From positions 1 to 8,509 of the forward strand of contig JALUED010000131.1 in NCBI GenBank assembly GCA_027053145.1: DNA of 8,509 nt. Reading direction: 5' to 3'. Source of the DNA: Thermaceae bacterium. GTDB lineage: Bacteria > Deinococcota > Deinococci > Deinococcales > Marinithermaceae. Under the pieces are notes generated by a model. That model searched no databases. It was given only the letters and a program-made list of their open reading frames with translations, and was not told the origin of the DNA. Both the position numbers and the translations under genes were made by a program. This document shows positions 1-7,809 of the stretch, piece by piece. Each line of letters starts with the position of its first letter. Position 1 is the first letter of the stretch.

Positions 1-331
1 CCCCAAGCACCCCCCGCGGCCCCACCAGGGCCAGAAACCCCGCCGCCACTACGATCGTGGGCAGCACGAAGGGCACCCCAAAGAGCGCGACCAGCGCCGG
101 CCGCCCGGGAAAGCGGAAGCGGAGGGCGTAGGCCAGCGGGAGGGCAAGGGCAACCACGAAAAGGCTTGCAAGAAGGCCGTACTCCAGGCTCCAAAGGAGC
201 CGCCCCCAGTAGTAGGGGTCGGAGAGGGTCTCAAAAAAGCCCGGACCGAGCCCCCGGCGGATCACCGCCGCCAGGGGCCAAAGCACCGCGGTCCCAAGGT
301 AGAAGCCGAGGACCAGGGCCGAAAGGCCCAA
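1..331 (-). CDS. thiP: Thiamine ABC transporter permease ThiP, N-terminal part (cut by window edge)
   Basis: Inner-membrane permease that would pass thiamine from ThiB into the cytoplasm, powered by an ATPase (ThiQ) not seen here. About 110 residues are visible, read on the minus strand and open to the left edge. Three hydrophobic segments can be seen: residues 1-24, about 45-70, and about 79-104. The third includes VPFVLPTIVVAAGFLAL (86-102) followed by GPRG, a pattern typical of ThiP and related iron-transport permeases. The first segment and the following YYWGRLLWSLEYG stretch also fit. The gene follows thiB directly (8 nt between the thiB stop and the proposed TTG start), so it is in the riboswitch operon. 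The start is uncertain. The only common start codon near the front of the frame is TTG at 331, and it has no well-spaced Shine-Dalgarno. The good GAGGAGG site is instead placed for a GTA codon at 343. The frame is closed upstream by a TGA inside the thiB end. Confidence 0.85.
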   Translation of the reverse strand, partial: MGLSALVLGFYLGTAVLWPLAAVIRRGLGPGFFETLSDPYYWGRLLWSLEYGLLASLFVVALALPLAYALRFRFPGRPALVALFGVPFVLPTIVVAAGFLALVGPRGVLG

Positions 332-339
332 TTCGGGCT

Positions 340-1380
340 TTACTTTTGCACCTCCTCAGGGGTTTTTCCCTTGATGACCACCTCGGTCCAGGCCCGGATC
401 CAACGCTCGCGGTTTTGGGCGATCGTATCGGGGGAAAGCCTCGCTGGTTCGCGGGGGATCTCGGCGAACTTGAAGACTTCGGGAAGCCGCGCGTTCCTCC
501 GGGCGGGGAAAACCCACATGTTCAGGGGGATGTCCTCCTGAACCTCTTTGGAAAGGAGCCAGTCCACAAAGTGCTCGGCCGCCTTCCGGTGCTTCGTGCC
601 CTTCAGGATCCCCACGAACTCGACCTGGAAGAACGAGGCCTTGGGGAAGAGCAGGTTGCCGGTGGGGGGCTCCTTGTACTTGCCCTCGGAGAAGTAGACC
701 TCGGCGGCGGGGCTCGTGGTGTAGCTCACCACGAGGGGTCGGTCGCCGCCGTAGCGGGTGAAGGCGGCGAAGTAGGCTTCGCTCCAGCCCTTCGTCACCT
801 TGACCCCGCCGTCCCTGAGCTTCGCCCAGAACTCGAGGTAACCGTCCTCGCCGAAAGCGCTGACGGTAGCGAGCAAGAAGGCGAGGCCCGGCGAGCTCGT
901 CGCAGGGTTTTCCACCACCAAAAGCCGGGCGAACTTGGGGCTGGCGAGCTCGGCGAAGGTCTTCGGGAGCGGGCGGTCTTTGAAGTAGTCCTTGTCGTAG
1001 TTGAGGGCGACGTAGCCAAAGTCCACCGGGATCGCGTGCAGGGTGGGGTCGAGGATCGTCTCCGAGCGGAGGTTTCGCACCTCGGGGGAGACGTAGGGCT
1101 CGAAGATCCCGGCCTTGAGCGCACGGGAGAGGAAGGTGTTATCCACCCCAAAGAGCACGTCAGCGATCGGCGCGTCTTTGGTGAGGATCGCCTTGTTCAA
1201 GGTTTCCCCGGCGTCCCCGCCTTTGATAAAGCGGAGCTTGATGCCCGTCTCTTGCTCGAACTTTTGGATGAGCGCCTTGGAGAGGGCGAAGCTTGAGTGG
1301 GTGAGAACCCTGAGCTCCTCCGCCTGTCCAGGGGAGAGCCCGAGCGCCAAGAGCCCGATTGCAAGGAGTTTCTTTCGCAT
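340..1380 (-). CDS. thiB: Thiamine-binding periplasmic protein ThiB
   Basis: Substrate-binding protein of a thiamine (and phosphate ester) ABC importer; it captures the ligand in the periplasm and hands it to ThiP. The protein has 346 residues, close to the usual length for the family. Residues 1-20 form a signal peptide (MRKK, a hydrophobic stretch, then GQA), with likely cleavage after Ala20. There is no lipobox Cys, so it should be soluble rather than a lipoprotein. Family hallmarks are DVLFGVDNTFLSRAL (74-88), IPVDFGYVALNYD (117-129), NPATSSPGLAFLLAT (158-172), GWSEAYFAAFT (198-208) and PLVVSYTTSPAAE (215-227). The start is the ATG at 1380, preceded by AAGGAGG at good spacing. The same frame is open further upstream, but that part lies in the riboswitch RNA. 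A TPP riboswitch in front and thiP behind support a thiamine role over iron or other related ligands. Confidence 0.93.
   Translation of the reverse strand: MRKKLLAIGLLALGLSPGQAEELRVLTHSSFALSKALIQKFEQETGIKLRFIKGGDAGETLNKAILTKDAPIADVLFGVDNTFLSRALKAGIFEPYVSPEVRNLRSETILDPTLHAIPVDFGYVALNYDKDYFKDRPLPKTFAELASPKFARLLVVENPATSSPGLAFLLATVSAFGEDGYLEFWAKLRDGGVKVTKGWSEAYFAAFTRYGGDRPLVVSYTTSPAAEVYFSEGKYKEPPTGNLLFPKASFFQVEFVGILKGTKHRKAAEHFVDWLLSKEVQEDIPLNMWVFPARRNARLPEVFKFAEIPREPARLSPDTIAQNRERWIRAWTEVVIKGKTPEEVQK
351..357 (-). promoter_or_regulatory. Shine-Dalgarno site for thiP inside the thiB 3' end
   Basis: On the minus strand the sequence GAGGAGG lies within the last codons of thiB. It is 19 nt upstream of the TTG at 331 but only 7 nt upstream of a GTA codon in the same frame at 343. 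It is probably the thiP ribosome binding site and makes the thiP start worth checking. Confidence 0.6.
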
Positions 1381-1385
1381 CAATG

Positions 1386-1410
1386 CCCCTCCTTCCGTCA
1401 CCAGGAGGGG
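1386..1410 (-). promoter_or_regulatory. Hairpin sequestering the thiB ribosome binding site
   Basis: On the minus strand CCCCTCCT (1403-1410) and AGGAGGGG (1386-1393) form a perfect 8-bp stem with a 9-nt loop. The right arm contains the thiB Shine-Dalgarno, which ends a few bases before the ATG at 1380. There is no U-run after the stem, so the expression platform looks translational rather than a terminator. The loop holds GGTGACG (1396-1402), an exact copy of the 3' strand of riboswitch stem P1. That copy could pair with the P1 5' strand and open the site when TPP is absent. Confidence 0.75.
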
Positions 1411-1416
1411 AAGGCT

Positions 1417-1509
1417 CGTCACCTTCCCTACGCCGGCATGACCCGGATCAGGTTCCAAGGGTAGGCGCGGCGCGCCTTCTCAGCCCCTCACAGGGCACCC
1501 CCGGTGACG
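1417..1509 (-). ncRNA. TPP riboswitch aptamer (THI element) upstream of thiB
   Basis: This RNA senses thiamine pyrophosphate and represses the transport operon. Read on the minus strand it begins with CGTCACC (1503-1509) and ends with GGTGACG (1417-1423), a perfect 7-bp P1 stem. Between them are the conserved elements in order: GGGGTGCCC, CTGAGA, ACCTGATCCGGGT, ATGCCGGCGTAGGGA. These match the thi-box consensus closely. An extra short hairpin, GGCGC/GCGCC with a 3-nt loop, sits after CTGAGA in the place of the variable P3a arm. The aptamer is followed by the RBS-masking hairpin and thiB. Confidence 0.95.
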
Positions 1510-1514
1510 GCCCT

Positions 1515-1520
1515 AGTATA
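1515..1520 (-). promoter_or_regulatory. -10 element of the thiB operon promoter
   Basis: On the minus strand TATACT matches the -10 consensus at 5 of 6 positions. Transcription would begin near 1508-1509, right at the first base of riboswitch stem P1. No good -35 hexamer is visible at 16-18 bp, so the call rests on the -10 box and its position. Confidence 0.55.
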
Positions 1521-1568
1521 GCCCTTAGGCGGTCCCTGGGTTTTTGGCCTGCACGCAGCTGGAAAACT

Positions 1569-1577
1569 TGCTATAAA
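1569..1577 (+). promoter_or_regulatory. Extended -10 promoter of the collagen-like gene
   Basis: TGCTATAAA reads as TGn followed by a TATAAA -10 box, an extended -10 element, which would compensate for the lack of a clear -35 (the hexamer at 17 bp is CTGCAC). The predicted transcript start is near 1584, at the first base of the inverted repeat 1584-1619. The leader would be about 80 nt. The promoter diverges from the thiB promoter, with about 50 bp between the two -10 boxes. Confidence 0.5.
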
Positions 1578-1583
1578 TGGAGG

Positions 1584-1619
1584 CGGAACCCGCCGTCTTC
1601 AGGACCGTGCCGGGTTCCG
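1584..1619 (+). repeat. Inverted repeat in the 5' leader of the collagen-like gene
   Basis: CGGAACCCG (1584-1592) and CGGGTTCCG (1611-1619) are perfect 9-bp complements separated by 18 nt. A small inner stem, GTC/GAC, is possible in the loop. If transcription starts at about 1584, the mRNA would begin with this stem-loop, which could protect the 5' end. It could also be an operator bound by a repressor. No T-run follows, so it is not a terminator. Confidence 0.5.
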
Positions 1620-1652
1620 GAAAGTGTGCTCCGGTCCGATGCGTCCGGTGAT

Positions 1653-1660
1653 GGGAGGTG
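1653..1660 (+). promoter_or_regulatory. Ribosome binding site that fixes a TTG start
   Basis: GGGAGGTG lies 5 nt before TTG at 1666. Upstream in-frame ATG and GTG codons (1639, 1648, 1651) have no such site, so the TTG is preferred. The peptide starting there has a normal signal-peptide layout. Confidence 0.65.
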
Positions 1661-1665
1661 GTTCA

Positions 1666-3450
1666 TTGAAAGGGTTACACGGTTTTAAACGTTGGGCTGC
1701 CCTGATCGGGGCGTTTGTGCTTTTCGTCCTCGCTCAGGGGACCTGGGCCCAATCGGAGGGGTTCGAGGTCACCCTCCCCGCAGGGGGCAGCGTGGATCTG
1801 CCCGCGGAAGGGTACTGCATGAACTACGGCTGGCCCTTCCCCGGGCAGTCGCTGAACGCTGTGGGGCTCGCGCCGCGGGAGGTCCGGGCCGTCCTCGCTT
1901 ACGCCCACGCCCGGGGCTATACCGAGCGCTACCCCTATCAAGTGCAGCGAGCGGTCTGGTACTTCACCAACCACCTGGCCTTTGACGCTCGGAAGCTTCC
2001 GATCACGGCCGAGCTTGTGCGCCACGCCAAGGGCGCGGGCGCGGGGGCGGCGCCGACCGGGGTCCTTGAGCTTAGCCAGGGGGTTCGCCAGGGCCTCCTG
2101 AAGGCGAAGTTGGAGGGCTTCAAGAGCGTTTCCAAGCCCCCGTACCGGGGCAAGGGGACGCTTCGCATCGTTAACCTGACCAACCGGCCCCTACGGGTCT
2201 TTATCCCGTACGGGGTCAAGTTCAAGGATCCCGCGCGGCCGAAGACCCAGCGCATGGCGGTCTTCGCGCTTCGTGTGGAAACCCGTGCCGCCCCGCAGAA
2301 GGTGCTCGTGGTGCAGGGTCCTCCCGGCCCGCCGGGCCCGCCCGGGCCTCCCGGCCCGCCTGGGCCTCCCGGTCCGCGGGGGCCGCAGGGCCCGCCTGGT
2401 CCTCCGGGTCCGCCGGGACCGCCGGGGCCCGCTGGGCCTAGGGGACCGGCCGGTCCTCCTGGTCCGCGAGGCCCGCAAGGCCCGCCTGGTCCTCCGGGTC
2501 CCATGGGTCCGCGGGGTCCGGCTGGGATCAGCTGCTGGGACCTGAACGCGAACGGGAAGGCGGATAAGGCGGAGGACCTGAACAAGGACGGGGTGGTGGA
2601 CGCCCGCGACTGCATTGGTCCGCGGGGTCCGATGGGACCGCAAGGGCCGAAGGGCCCGCCTGGGCCTCCTGGTCCGCAGGGGCCTGCGGGTCCGCGGGGT
2701 CCTGCTGGGCCGCCCGGGCCGCGGGGTCCTGCCGGGCCTCCTGGCCCGCCTGGTCCTCCGGGTCCCCAAGGTCCTCCTGGTCCGCGAGGCCCGCAAGGCC
2801 CGCCTGGTCCTCCGGGTCCCATGGGTCCGCGGGGTCCGGCTGGGATCAGCTGCTGGGACCTGAACGCGAACGGGAAGGCGGATAAGGCGGAGGACCTGAA
2901 CAAGGACGGGGTGGTGGACGCCCGCGACTGCATTGGTCCGCGGGGTCCGATGGGACCGCAAGGGCCGAAGGGCCCGCCTGGGCCTCCTGGTCCGCAGGGG
3001 CCTGCGGGTCCGCGGGGTCCTGCTGGGCCGCCCGGGCCCCAGGGGCCTGCCGGACCTCCCGGTCCGCCTGGGCCGCCTGGGCCTCGAGGGCCTGCCGGTC
3101 CGCCTGGCCCGCCTGGGCCCCCTGGTCCGCAGGGCCCGCCCGGCATCACCGAGTTCCGCGTGGTCACCAACCAGGCGGAGAGCGGCATGGCCTGCCCCTG
3201 CAACGAGCCGGTGAGCGCGAGCGTCACCTGCCCCGAGGGCTTCGTGGTGACGGGCGGAGGCGCTTCGATCAAGACGGCGAGCGGCGCCTACGACCCGACG
3301 ATCACCCTGCAGGCCAGCTACCCGCTTTCCAACAACGGTTGGTTCGCGCAGGCCGGGCGGATGGTCGGCGGGCCGGGTGAGGACTGGACGCTGACCGTCT
3401 GGGCGATCTGCGCCAAGCCGTACTCGGCTTCGCCTGCGGCTAAGAAGTAG
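1666..3450 (+). CDS. Secreted collagen-like protein with thioester-like N-terminal domain and EF-hand modules
   Basis: Predicted surface or secreted fibre of 594 residues. Residues 1-29 are a signal peptide (KRW, hydrophobic core, then TWAQ). Residues 30-205 form a globular domain with Y50-C51-M52 and VQRAVW (93-98, Gln94). These resemble the Cys and Gln motifs that make an internal thioester in Gram-positive adhesin domains (TQxA/TED family). A strand-rich stretch with [14 protein letters not shown] (170-183) and QRMAVF (195-200) follows. Three collagen rods of 23, 25 and 23 Gly-Pro-X triplets occupy 218-286, 318-392 and 424-492. Two identical 31-residue modules (287-317, 393-423) interrupt them. 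Each has two back-to-back 12-residue calcium loops between Cys290/Cys316 and their second-copy equivalents. Residues 493-594 are a C-terminal domain with four Cys and a VTGGGA motif, probably for trimer formation. There is no LPxTG, SLH or lipobox anchor. The gene stands alone with its own promoter and terminator. The TTG start is chosen from the Shine-Dalgarno site. The collagen nature is certain; the thioester call is inference from motifs. Confidence 0.92.
   Translation: MKGLHGFKRWAALIGAFVLFVLAQGTWAQSEGFEVTLPAGGSVDLPAEGYCMNYGWPFPGQSLNAVGLAPREVRAVLAYAHARGYTERYPYQVQRAVWYFTNHLAFDARKLPITAELVRHAKGAGAGAAPTGVLELSQGVRQGLLKAKLEGFKSVSKPPYRGKGTLRIVNLTNRPLRVFIPYGVKFKDPARPKTQRMAVFALRVETRAAPQKVLVVQGPPGPPGPPGPPGPPGPPGPRGPQGPPGPPGPPGPPGPAGPRGPAGPPGPRGPQGPPGPPGPMGPRGPAGISCWDLNANGKADKAEDLNKDGVVDARDCIGPRGPMGPQGPKGPPGPPGPQGPAGPRGPAGPPGPRGPAGPPGPPGPPGPQGPPGPRGPQGPPGPPGPMGPRGPAGISCWDLNANGKADKAEDLNKDGVVDARDCIGPRGPMGPQGPKGPPGPPGPQGPAGPRGPAGPPGPQGPAGPPGPPGPPGPRGPAGPPGPPGPPGPQGPPGITEFRVVTNQAESGMACPCNEPVSASVTCPEGFVVTGGGASIKTASGAYDPTITLQASYPLSNNGWFAQAGRMVGGPGEDWTLTVWAICAKPYSASPAAKK
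2452..2720 (+). repeat. 269-bp perfect direct repeat, copy 1
   Basis: Identical by row-by-row comparison to 2770-3038, at an offset of 318 bp (106 codons). It covers the end of rod 1, the first calcium module and the first part of rod 2. The match breaks at 2451 against 2769 and at 2721 against 3039. Synonymous positions are also identical, which points to recent duplication or gene conversion. Confidence 0.9.
2770..3038 (+). repeat. 269-bp perfect direct repeat, copy 2
   Basis: Second copy of the repeat at 2452-2720, separated from it by 49 bp (2721-2769). It covers the end of rod 2, the second calcium module and part of rod 3. Recombination between the copies would remove or add 318 bp, exactly 106 codons, leaving the frame intact. 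Confidence 0.9.
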
Positions 3451-3463
3451 CAGAACGTGCGAT

Positions 3464-3494
3464 GGGGCGGGGGCCTCGCGGCCCCTGCCCCTTT
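3464..3494 (+). terminator. Intrinsic terminator of the collagen-like gene
   Basis: GGGGCGGGGGCC (3464-3475) pairs with GGCCCCTGCCCC (3480-3491) over 12 bp, with one G-T wobble and a TCGC loop, followed by TTT. It lies 13 bp past the stop codon. The U-run is short, but the stem is very strong. The same stem lies downstream of the convergent ligase gene and may also serve it, although no T-run is seen in that direction. Confidence 0.75.
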
Positions 3495-3516
3495 GCATGG
3501 GTGCGCAGGGAAAAGG

Positions 3517-4173
3517 CTAGCCGGCGGCGTTTTCGCAAGGGGGGTTTTTGAGCTCGGCCCAAAGCTTTTCGAAAAGGCTCGGGTCAATGGGGTTTTTCCC
3601 GGTGATTTTTTCCTCGGCGAATTGTTCGTAGAACTCCGCACGAACGAACTTGGCCCGGTGAACGCCGGGGGCGTTTTCCGGGATGCGGCCCTCCCGCTTA
3701 AAGACCAGGCCCTCCACGTAGACGGGCTGGGGGGCTTTGGGGTCCCCATAGATCGAGGGAATTTCGGCGAGGGCGGGCACTTCCTCCAGGCGGAAGGTGC
3801 CCCGGTAGCGCAAGGGCACCAGGAAGAGCTTGCCGAAGAGTTCCGGGTGCTTGCCGCTTAGGATCTCCCCCATAAAGCACTCGCGGTCTTCGCGGGACCA
3901 CCAGAAGCGGCGTTCGCGGTCGAACACGTCGAAAAGCGCGTACCGTGCGGGCACGCGGTAGGGGACCGTTTTGCGGAAGTAGAGGTCCTCAACAAAGAGC
4001 ACGAGCTTGCCCCAGACCATGAAGTGCTGCGTGCCGTCCATCTTTTCTTCGACGATCAGCGGATGTTCGAACAACGACGCCGCTTCCCCGGGGGTGAGGT
4101 AGCGTTTGCTTTGGATCGGTTTGCCGACGGGGAGCCTCAAGGGCTTGGGGTAGACAAGGTCCGAATCCTGCAT
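3517..4173 (-). CDS. RNA-ligase-like ATP-dependent nucleotidyltransferase
   Basis: Small enzyme of 218 residues with the motif set of covalent nucleotidyltransferases (RNA/DNA ligase and capping-enzyme superfamily), closest to RNA ligases of the Rnl2-like Pfam type. Motif I is EEKMDGTQ with Lys44, the predicted site of AMP attachment. Motif III is ALFDVFDRE (79-87). Motif IV is VEGLVFKR (153-160). Motif V is AKFVR (174-178), with Arg in place of the second Lys. The adenylation domain is essentially the whole protein; little follows motif V (about 40 residues), so no separate OB-fold or large C-terminal domain is present. The start is the ATG at 4173 with GGAGG 5 nt upstream. The gene lies 74 bp after metH on the same strand and converges with the collagen-like gene. 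It could repair or seal RNA ends. Substrate and end polarity cannot be read from the sequence, and the neighbours give no clue. Confidence 0.8.
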   Translation of the reverse strand: MQDSDLVYPKPLRLPVGKPIQSKRYLTPGEAASLFEHPLIVEEKMDGTQHFMVWGKLVLFVEDLYFRKTVPYRVPARYALFDVFDRERRFWWSREDRECFMGEILSGKHPELFGKLFLVPLRYRGTFRLEEVPALAEIPSIYGDPKAPQPVYVEGLVFKREGRIPENAPGVHRAKFVRAEFYEQFAEEKITGKNPIDPSLFEKLWAELKNPPCENAAG

Positions 4174-4207
4174 GTTCGCCTCCGAGCACCTGGTGGAGCC
4201 ATACTAT

Positions 4208-4225
4208 GCCCGGTGGAAACCGGGC
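4208..4225 (-). other. Small hairpin between metH and the ligase gene
   Basis: GCCCGGT and ACCGGGC form a perfect 7-bp stem with a 4-nt loop (TTCC in the minus-strand RNA) in the 74-bp gap. No U-run follows in the minus direction, so it is at best a weak terminator or a processing or stability element. A TAGTAT box overlaps just downstream, but no -35 is evident, so a separate promoter for the ligase gene is unproven. Confidence 0.45.
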
Positions 4226-4247
4226 GTGGGTTTTCGCGCACTGGTCG

Positions 4248-7748
<3,501 letters not shown>

Positions 7749-7759
7749 CTTAGCGCCTC

Positions 7760-7789
7760 ATTCTAGGCCAAGGGCCTCCAGGCGGCCAA
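7760..7789 (-). promoter_or_regulatory. metH promoter
   Basis: On the minus strand TTGGCC (-35, 7784-7789) and TAGAAT (-10, 7760-7765) are 18 bp apart, matching the consensus at 4/6 and 5/6. The transcript would start near 7753, leaving a leader of only about 5 nt before the TTG start codon. Confidence 0.55.
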
Positions 7790-7794
7790 GAGCC
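7766..7794 (+). repeat. Direct repeat in the metH-pyrF divergent gap
   Basis: GGCCAAGGGCC (7766-7776) and GGCCAAGAGCC (7784-7794) are 11-bp direct repeats with one mismatch, 18 bp apart start to start. They flank the metH core promoter spacer and end just before the pyrF -10 box. They could be paired binding sites, or chance in GC-rich DNA. Confidence 0.35.
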
Positions 7795-7797
7795 GGC

Positions 7798-7803
7798 TAG
7801 CAT
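7798..7803 (+). promoter_or_regulatory. Possible pyrF -10 element for a leaderless mRNA
   Basis: TAGCAT (TAnnnT form) lies 6 bp before the GTG start at 7810, so transcription would begin at or next to the start codon. Leaderless genes with this spacing are common in the Deinococcota. No clear -35 is seen. Confidence 0.4.
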
Positions 7804-7809
7804 GGGGGC

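Larger units (their letters stand above)
2317..3141 (+). repeat. Collagen Gly-Pro-X coding tracts
   Basis: Seventy-one 9-bp units encode Gly-Pro-X, in blocks 2317-2523, 2617-2841 and 2935-3141, separated by two non-collagen modules. All 71 triplets have Pro in the second position. I count 32 GPP, 12 GPR and 2 GPK; the rest are GPA, GPQ and GPM. No acidic residue occurs in any triplet. Gly and Pro codons vary (GGT, GGC, GGG, GGA; CCG, CCT, CCC), which limits perfect short tandem repeats. Confidence 0.95.

Noticed and set aside
166..1296. Plus-strand open frame of 376 residues opposite thiB.
   Set aside because: The minus strand carries clear ThiB and ThiP motifs; the plus frame is a GC-rich antisense shadow.
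1381..1458. Extended thiB start at 1458, adding 26 residues.
   Set aside because: This stretch is the TPP aptamer and the RBS-masking hairpin. The ATG at 1380 has the Shine-Dalgarno and starts a normal signal peptide.
1584..1619. Inverted repeat as a terminator.
   Set aside because: No T-run on either side, and it sits at the predicted start of a transcript, not the end of one.
2524..2616. Double calcium loop read as a dockerin for cellulosome docking.
   Set aside because: The two loops are directly adjacent without the helices and linker of a dockerin, and they are bracketed by Cys within collagen; a structural joint fits better.
2317..3141. Short-period repeats considered as a CRISPR array.
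   Set aside because: The 9-bp units code for Gly-Pro-X in one open frame; there are no spacers or palindromic repeats.
1938..3498. Two long minus-strand open frames (444 and 435 residues) opposite the collagen-like gene, rich in Gly/Pro or Arg/Thr.
   Set aside because: They are mirror products of the 9-bp collagen repeat, which keeps all frames free of stops. They have no Shine-Dalgarno, and their composition is that of a low-complexity shadow.
4174..4247. Independent promoter for the ligase gene.
   Set aside because: Only a TAGTAT -10-like box is present, with no -35 at normal spacing; co-transcription with metH is equally likely.
7750..7761. Micro open frame ATG AGG CGC TAA just before metH (minus strand), as an upstream control peptide.
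   Set aside because: Its ATG overlaps the predicted -10 box, so it would lie upstream of the transcript start; it is probably chance.
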